In this document: positions 62,080 to 64,000 of the stretch, one piece after another
Layout: every line of letters starts with the position of its first letter
How positions within the stretch are numbered: position 1 is the stretch's first letter
Source of the DNA: Bacillus_AD sp047238185
GTDB lineage: Bacteria > Bacillota > Bacilli > Bacillales > DSM-1321
Assembly (NCBI RefSeq): GCF_047238185.1
Contig: NZ_JBDFMI010000006.1
Location: forward strand, 992,001-1,056,000
Reading direction: 5' to 3'
DNA: 64,000 nt
Program-made: the position numbers and the translations under genes
The notes under the pieces: model-generated
Told to the model about the DNA's origin: nothing
What the model saw: only the letters and a program-made list of their open reading frames with translations
Databases searched by the model: none

Positions 62080-63435
62080 TTACCCCAATCGGTTCGCTCG
62101 TTTCTTTTGATAACGGTAAAACAAGAATAAAAGGAGGAACCAAATCGGCGTCATTAATAACGAAACACGAGTAGCTTCTGCGAACAGCATCACGATTAAG
62201 ATGAAAGCGAACAAGGCTAGGACCACGTAATTGACGAAAGGTGTCAACGGTGCTTTAAAAATAGATTTTGCACGTAAATCAGGCCGTTTTTTAGAATAGA
62301 TGAGATGGGAAATCAAAATAATGCTCCATACCCATATAAAGCAAATAGCGCTGATTGTCGTAACGATTGTAAACGCCTGCTCCGGTATGACTTTACTCAA
62401 TAATGCCCCTACAGACAAAACAATGGTAGATGTGAATAAGGCATTGCCCGGTACGTGGTGCTTGTTCAATTTGGCGAGTTTGGCAGGCGCTTCTCCGTTG
62501 TTTCCGAGTGTATAAAGAATCCGGCTTGTAGAGAACATCCCGCTGTTGCATGCAGAAGCAGCAGATGTCAGAACAACAAAATTGATGATTCCAGCAGCAA
62601 TCGGAATGCCGATCAATGTGAAGACTTCAACAAATGGGCTGCTGGTTGCATTAAGCTGGTCCCAAGGATTGATGCATAGAATGACTAACAAAGCACCGAC
62701 ATAGAAAAGTAAAATCCGGACTGGGATTTTATTGATGGCCGATGGAATGTTCTTTTTCGGATCCGCTGTTTCCGCTGCAGATACACCGACTAATTCAACT
62801 CCGACGAACGCGAAGACAACCATCTGGAGTGACAGCAGGAATCCGGATATGCCGTTAGGGAACATGCCTCCATGCTTCCATAGGTTGGTGACGGAAACGG
62901 TGCCGGTATTTGTTTTGAATCCGACAATCAATAAGACGACCCCGACAACAATCAAGGCAATAATTGTGATGACCTTAATGATGGCAAACCAAAATTCCAA
63001 TTCGCCAAACAGTTTTACCGTTAATAGATTCAGCCCCAATAAGATGACAAGGCAGGTCAGAGCGGGAACCCACTGAGGAATATCGAACCAATACTGCATA
63101 TATACCCCGACAGCGATAATATCGGCCATGGCGGTCATGATCCAGCAGAACCAGTAGGTCCAGCCAGTGATGAAACCAGCCCAAGGCCCGATATACTCGG
63201 CTGCAAACTGAGTAAATGACGTGTAGCCTGCATTGGATAGCAGCAATTCTCCCAATGCCCTCATTACAAAAAACAAAGCAATACCTATAATCAAGTAAGA
63301 AAAAATGATAGATGGGCCTGCCAATTGAATGGATTTTCCGGATCCGAGGAATAAGCCTGTACCTATCGTTCCCCCGATGGCAATCAACTGTACGTGGCGG
63401 TCTTTTAAATCTCTTTTTAATTCTTTTTTAGCCAA
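62080..63435 (-). CDS. Amino acid permease, APC superfamily, under a glycine riboswitch
   Basis: This 451-residue twelve-helix permease is of the amino acid transporter (AAT) family, related to CycA/AlaP types (RHVQLIAIGGTIGTGLFLGS, and ELEFWFAIIKV). I prefer TTG 63435 because GGGGGCG lies 8 nt upstream; the ATG at 63450 has no ribosome binding site. The riboswitch in its leader points to glycine as substrate or close metabolite, possibly also alanine or D-amino acids as in CycA. It ends at a bidirectional terminator. Confidence 0.88.
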   Translation of the reverse strand: MAKKELKRDLKDRHVQLIAIGGTIGTGLFLGSGKSIQLAGPSIIFSYLIIGIALFFVMRALGELLLSNAGYTSFTQFAAEYIGPWAGFITGWTYWFCWIMTAMADIIAVGVYMQYWFDIPQWVPALTCLVILLGLNLLTVKLFGELEFWFAIIKVITIIALIVVGVVLLIVGFKTNTGTVSVTNLWKHGGMFPNGISGFLLSLQMVVFAFVGVELVGVSAAETADPKKNIPSAINKIPVRILLFYVGALLVILCINPWDQLNATSSPFVEVFTLIGIPIAAGIINFVVLTSAASACNSGMFSTSRILYTLGNNGEAPAKLAKLNKHHVPGNALFTSTIVLSVGALLSKVIPEQAFTIVTTISAICFIWVWSIILISHLIYSKKRPDLRAKSIFKAPLTPFVNYVVLALFAFILIVMLFAEATRVSLLMTPIWFLLLFLFYRYQKKRANRLG

Positions 63436-63618
63436 GGTGTGCGCCCCCATTGATAGTAATGTAATTATTATGAAAATTCTTTCTATTTTTAGTGGTTCTT
63501 TTTAACTAATGGCCATCTATTAAGCTTGCAGTCTACGTTTTGTAGTGAAAGCGGCCGGTTCTCATTTGTATGGATGATTTTTGTTGTACCATTGATATTC
63601 CCCCATTCTTTTATGCAA

Positions 63619-63647
63619 TAAAAAAAGAGACTGGAAGCTCCAATCTC
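63619..63647 (-). terminator. Riboswitch-controlled terminator
   Basis: Read leftward, GAGATTGGA and TCCAGTCTC form a stem of about 10 bp with a short loop, followed by TTTTTTT. It lies between the aptamer and the permease. Confidence 0.9.
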
Positions 63648-63679
63648 ATCAGGTTAAGGAATAACAAATCATTATTCGT

Positions 63680-63752
63680 TACTCTTCTGTCCTTTGGCCT
63701 GAGATTGTGAATCCTTCGGCGCTGCATTACATGCAGTCTCTCCAGAAGCTGC
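63680..63752 (-). ncRNA. Glycine riboswitch (single aptamer)
   Basis: Read leftward, the RNA has the glycine aptamer core in order: GGAGAGACTGCA, GCGCCGAAGGA, CAATCTCAGGC and AAAGGACAGAAG. P1 is CTTCTG/CAGAAG. Only one aptamer is seen; a short GAATAA/TTATTC hairpin follows it, like the ghost stem of singlet types. The 3' core CAATCTCA is perfectly complementary over 8 bp to TGAGATTG in the 5' arm of the terminator. The free RNA would therefore block the terminator, and glycine would restore it. Confidence 0.93.
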
Positions 63753-63847
63753 TCCTGCTATAGTGTGATCCATAACATTCATCGCTTGCTAGTATTCGGT
63801 TAAAAAATAAAAAACGATTGTAAATTATTTTCTTGGAATAATTAAAA

Positions 63848-63876
63848 ATTATAGCACTATTTTTTTTGTAGGTCAA
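63848..63876 (-). promoter_or_regulatory. Promoter of the riboswitch-permease transcript
   Basis: Read leftward, TTGACC and TATAAT are separated by 17 bp. Transcription would start near 63841, about 90 nt before the aptamer, leaving a leader of about 400 nt in all. Confidence 0.75.
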
Positions 63877-64000
63877 TAGATCGAAAAGAGAAAATGTAAA
63901 CAAGGTTCAAATAATCCTTCTATAATATTCCGAAAATGAGGTTTTCTTATTTAGGCTTGGAGTTGAAGGATAGATGCGATTATTATAGGCGAACCTGATA
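63877..64000. other. Right edge, no gene seen
   Basis: This is AT-rich sequence upstream of the leftward promoter. No ORF with a ribosome binding site is visible up to the window end. Confidence 0.4.

Overview
The window is chromosomal DNA from a spore-former-type Firmicute of the Bacillaceae. The evidence is the gene order purL-purF-purM-purN-purH-purD / yerA-yerB-yerC-pcrB-pcrA-ligA-camS / gatCAB / dgkB / rlmCD, which matches the Bacillus subtilis pur-yer-yef region in content and direction. Strong AGGAGG-type ribosome binding sites, frequent TTG/GTG starts and many hairpin-T-run terminators agree with this. The differences from B. subtilis (a deo/cdd salvage block, a pyroglutamate block and accessory inserts) rule out that species. 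I cannot name the genus. I saw no rRNA, tRNA, CRISPR array, prophage or intact insertion sequence.

Layout. 1-8.3 kb: the distal part of the purine biosynthesis operon, cut at the left edge inside purL and ended by a terminator after purD. 8.5-18.6 kb: a small membrane protein, then yerA (adenine-deaminase-like), lipoprotein yerB, regulator yerC, pcrB, helicase pcrA, NAD-dependent ligase ligA and lipoprotein camS. 18.6-21.3 kb: a MerR-type regulator with its own long-spacer promoter, then rocA-like P5C dehydrogenase preceded by a cre-like site. 21.4-27.9 kb: nucleoside salvage (deoR, cdd, a CNT nucleoside transporter, an AmiS/UreI-type channel, pdp, deoC), with three matching tandem operator pairs. 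27.9-32.0 kb: an Asp/Glu-racemase-family gene, then gatCAB. 32.6-38.3 kb: a His-rich peptide, a DUF3784/PH-like membrane protein, dgkB, an unannotated 37-residue membrane peptide, an alpha/beta hydrolase and rlmCD.

38.5-40.8 kb is an accessory island in decay. It holds remnants of an ADP-ribosylglycohydrolase, a frameshifted J-domain-like gene and a truncated HIRAN gene, which meets a NERD-domain gene across a 4 x 21-bp tandem repeat. 40.9-43.7 kb: a tight DUF969-DUF979-pcp-GGCT operon, probably for 5-oxoproline. 43.9-52.6 kb: a tRNA-dihydrouridine synthase, a large bacillopeptidase-F-like secreted protease, a YitT protein and a YbxG-like permease. 52.9-55.3 kb: a 786-residue protein joining a canonical prenyl-diphosphate synthase to a 500-residue N-terminal region with its own two Asp-rich motifs. 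This is the best candidate for an undescribed enzyme here. 55.4-63.5 kb: a membrane GGDEF protein, an EamA transporter, glycerate kinase, pdxST divergent from a PdxR-type regulator, and a second amino acid permease read leftward from a glycine riboswitch. That riboswitch's pairing pattern predicts an OFF switch.

How the parts fit: PurL to PurD build IMP, and Cdd, Pdp and DeoC recover (deoxy)nucleosides and pentose under DeoR. PdxST makes the PLP that PdxR-type regulators sense. The permeases, rocA, pcp and Bpr suggest peptide and amino acid use. All function calls are by recognition of family motifs and synteny; no database search was run.
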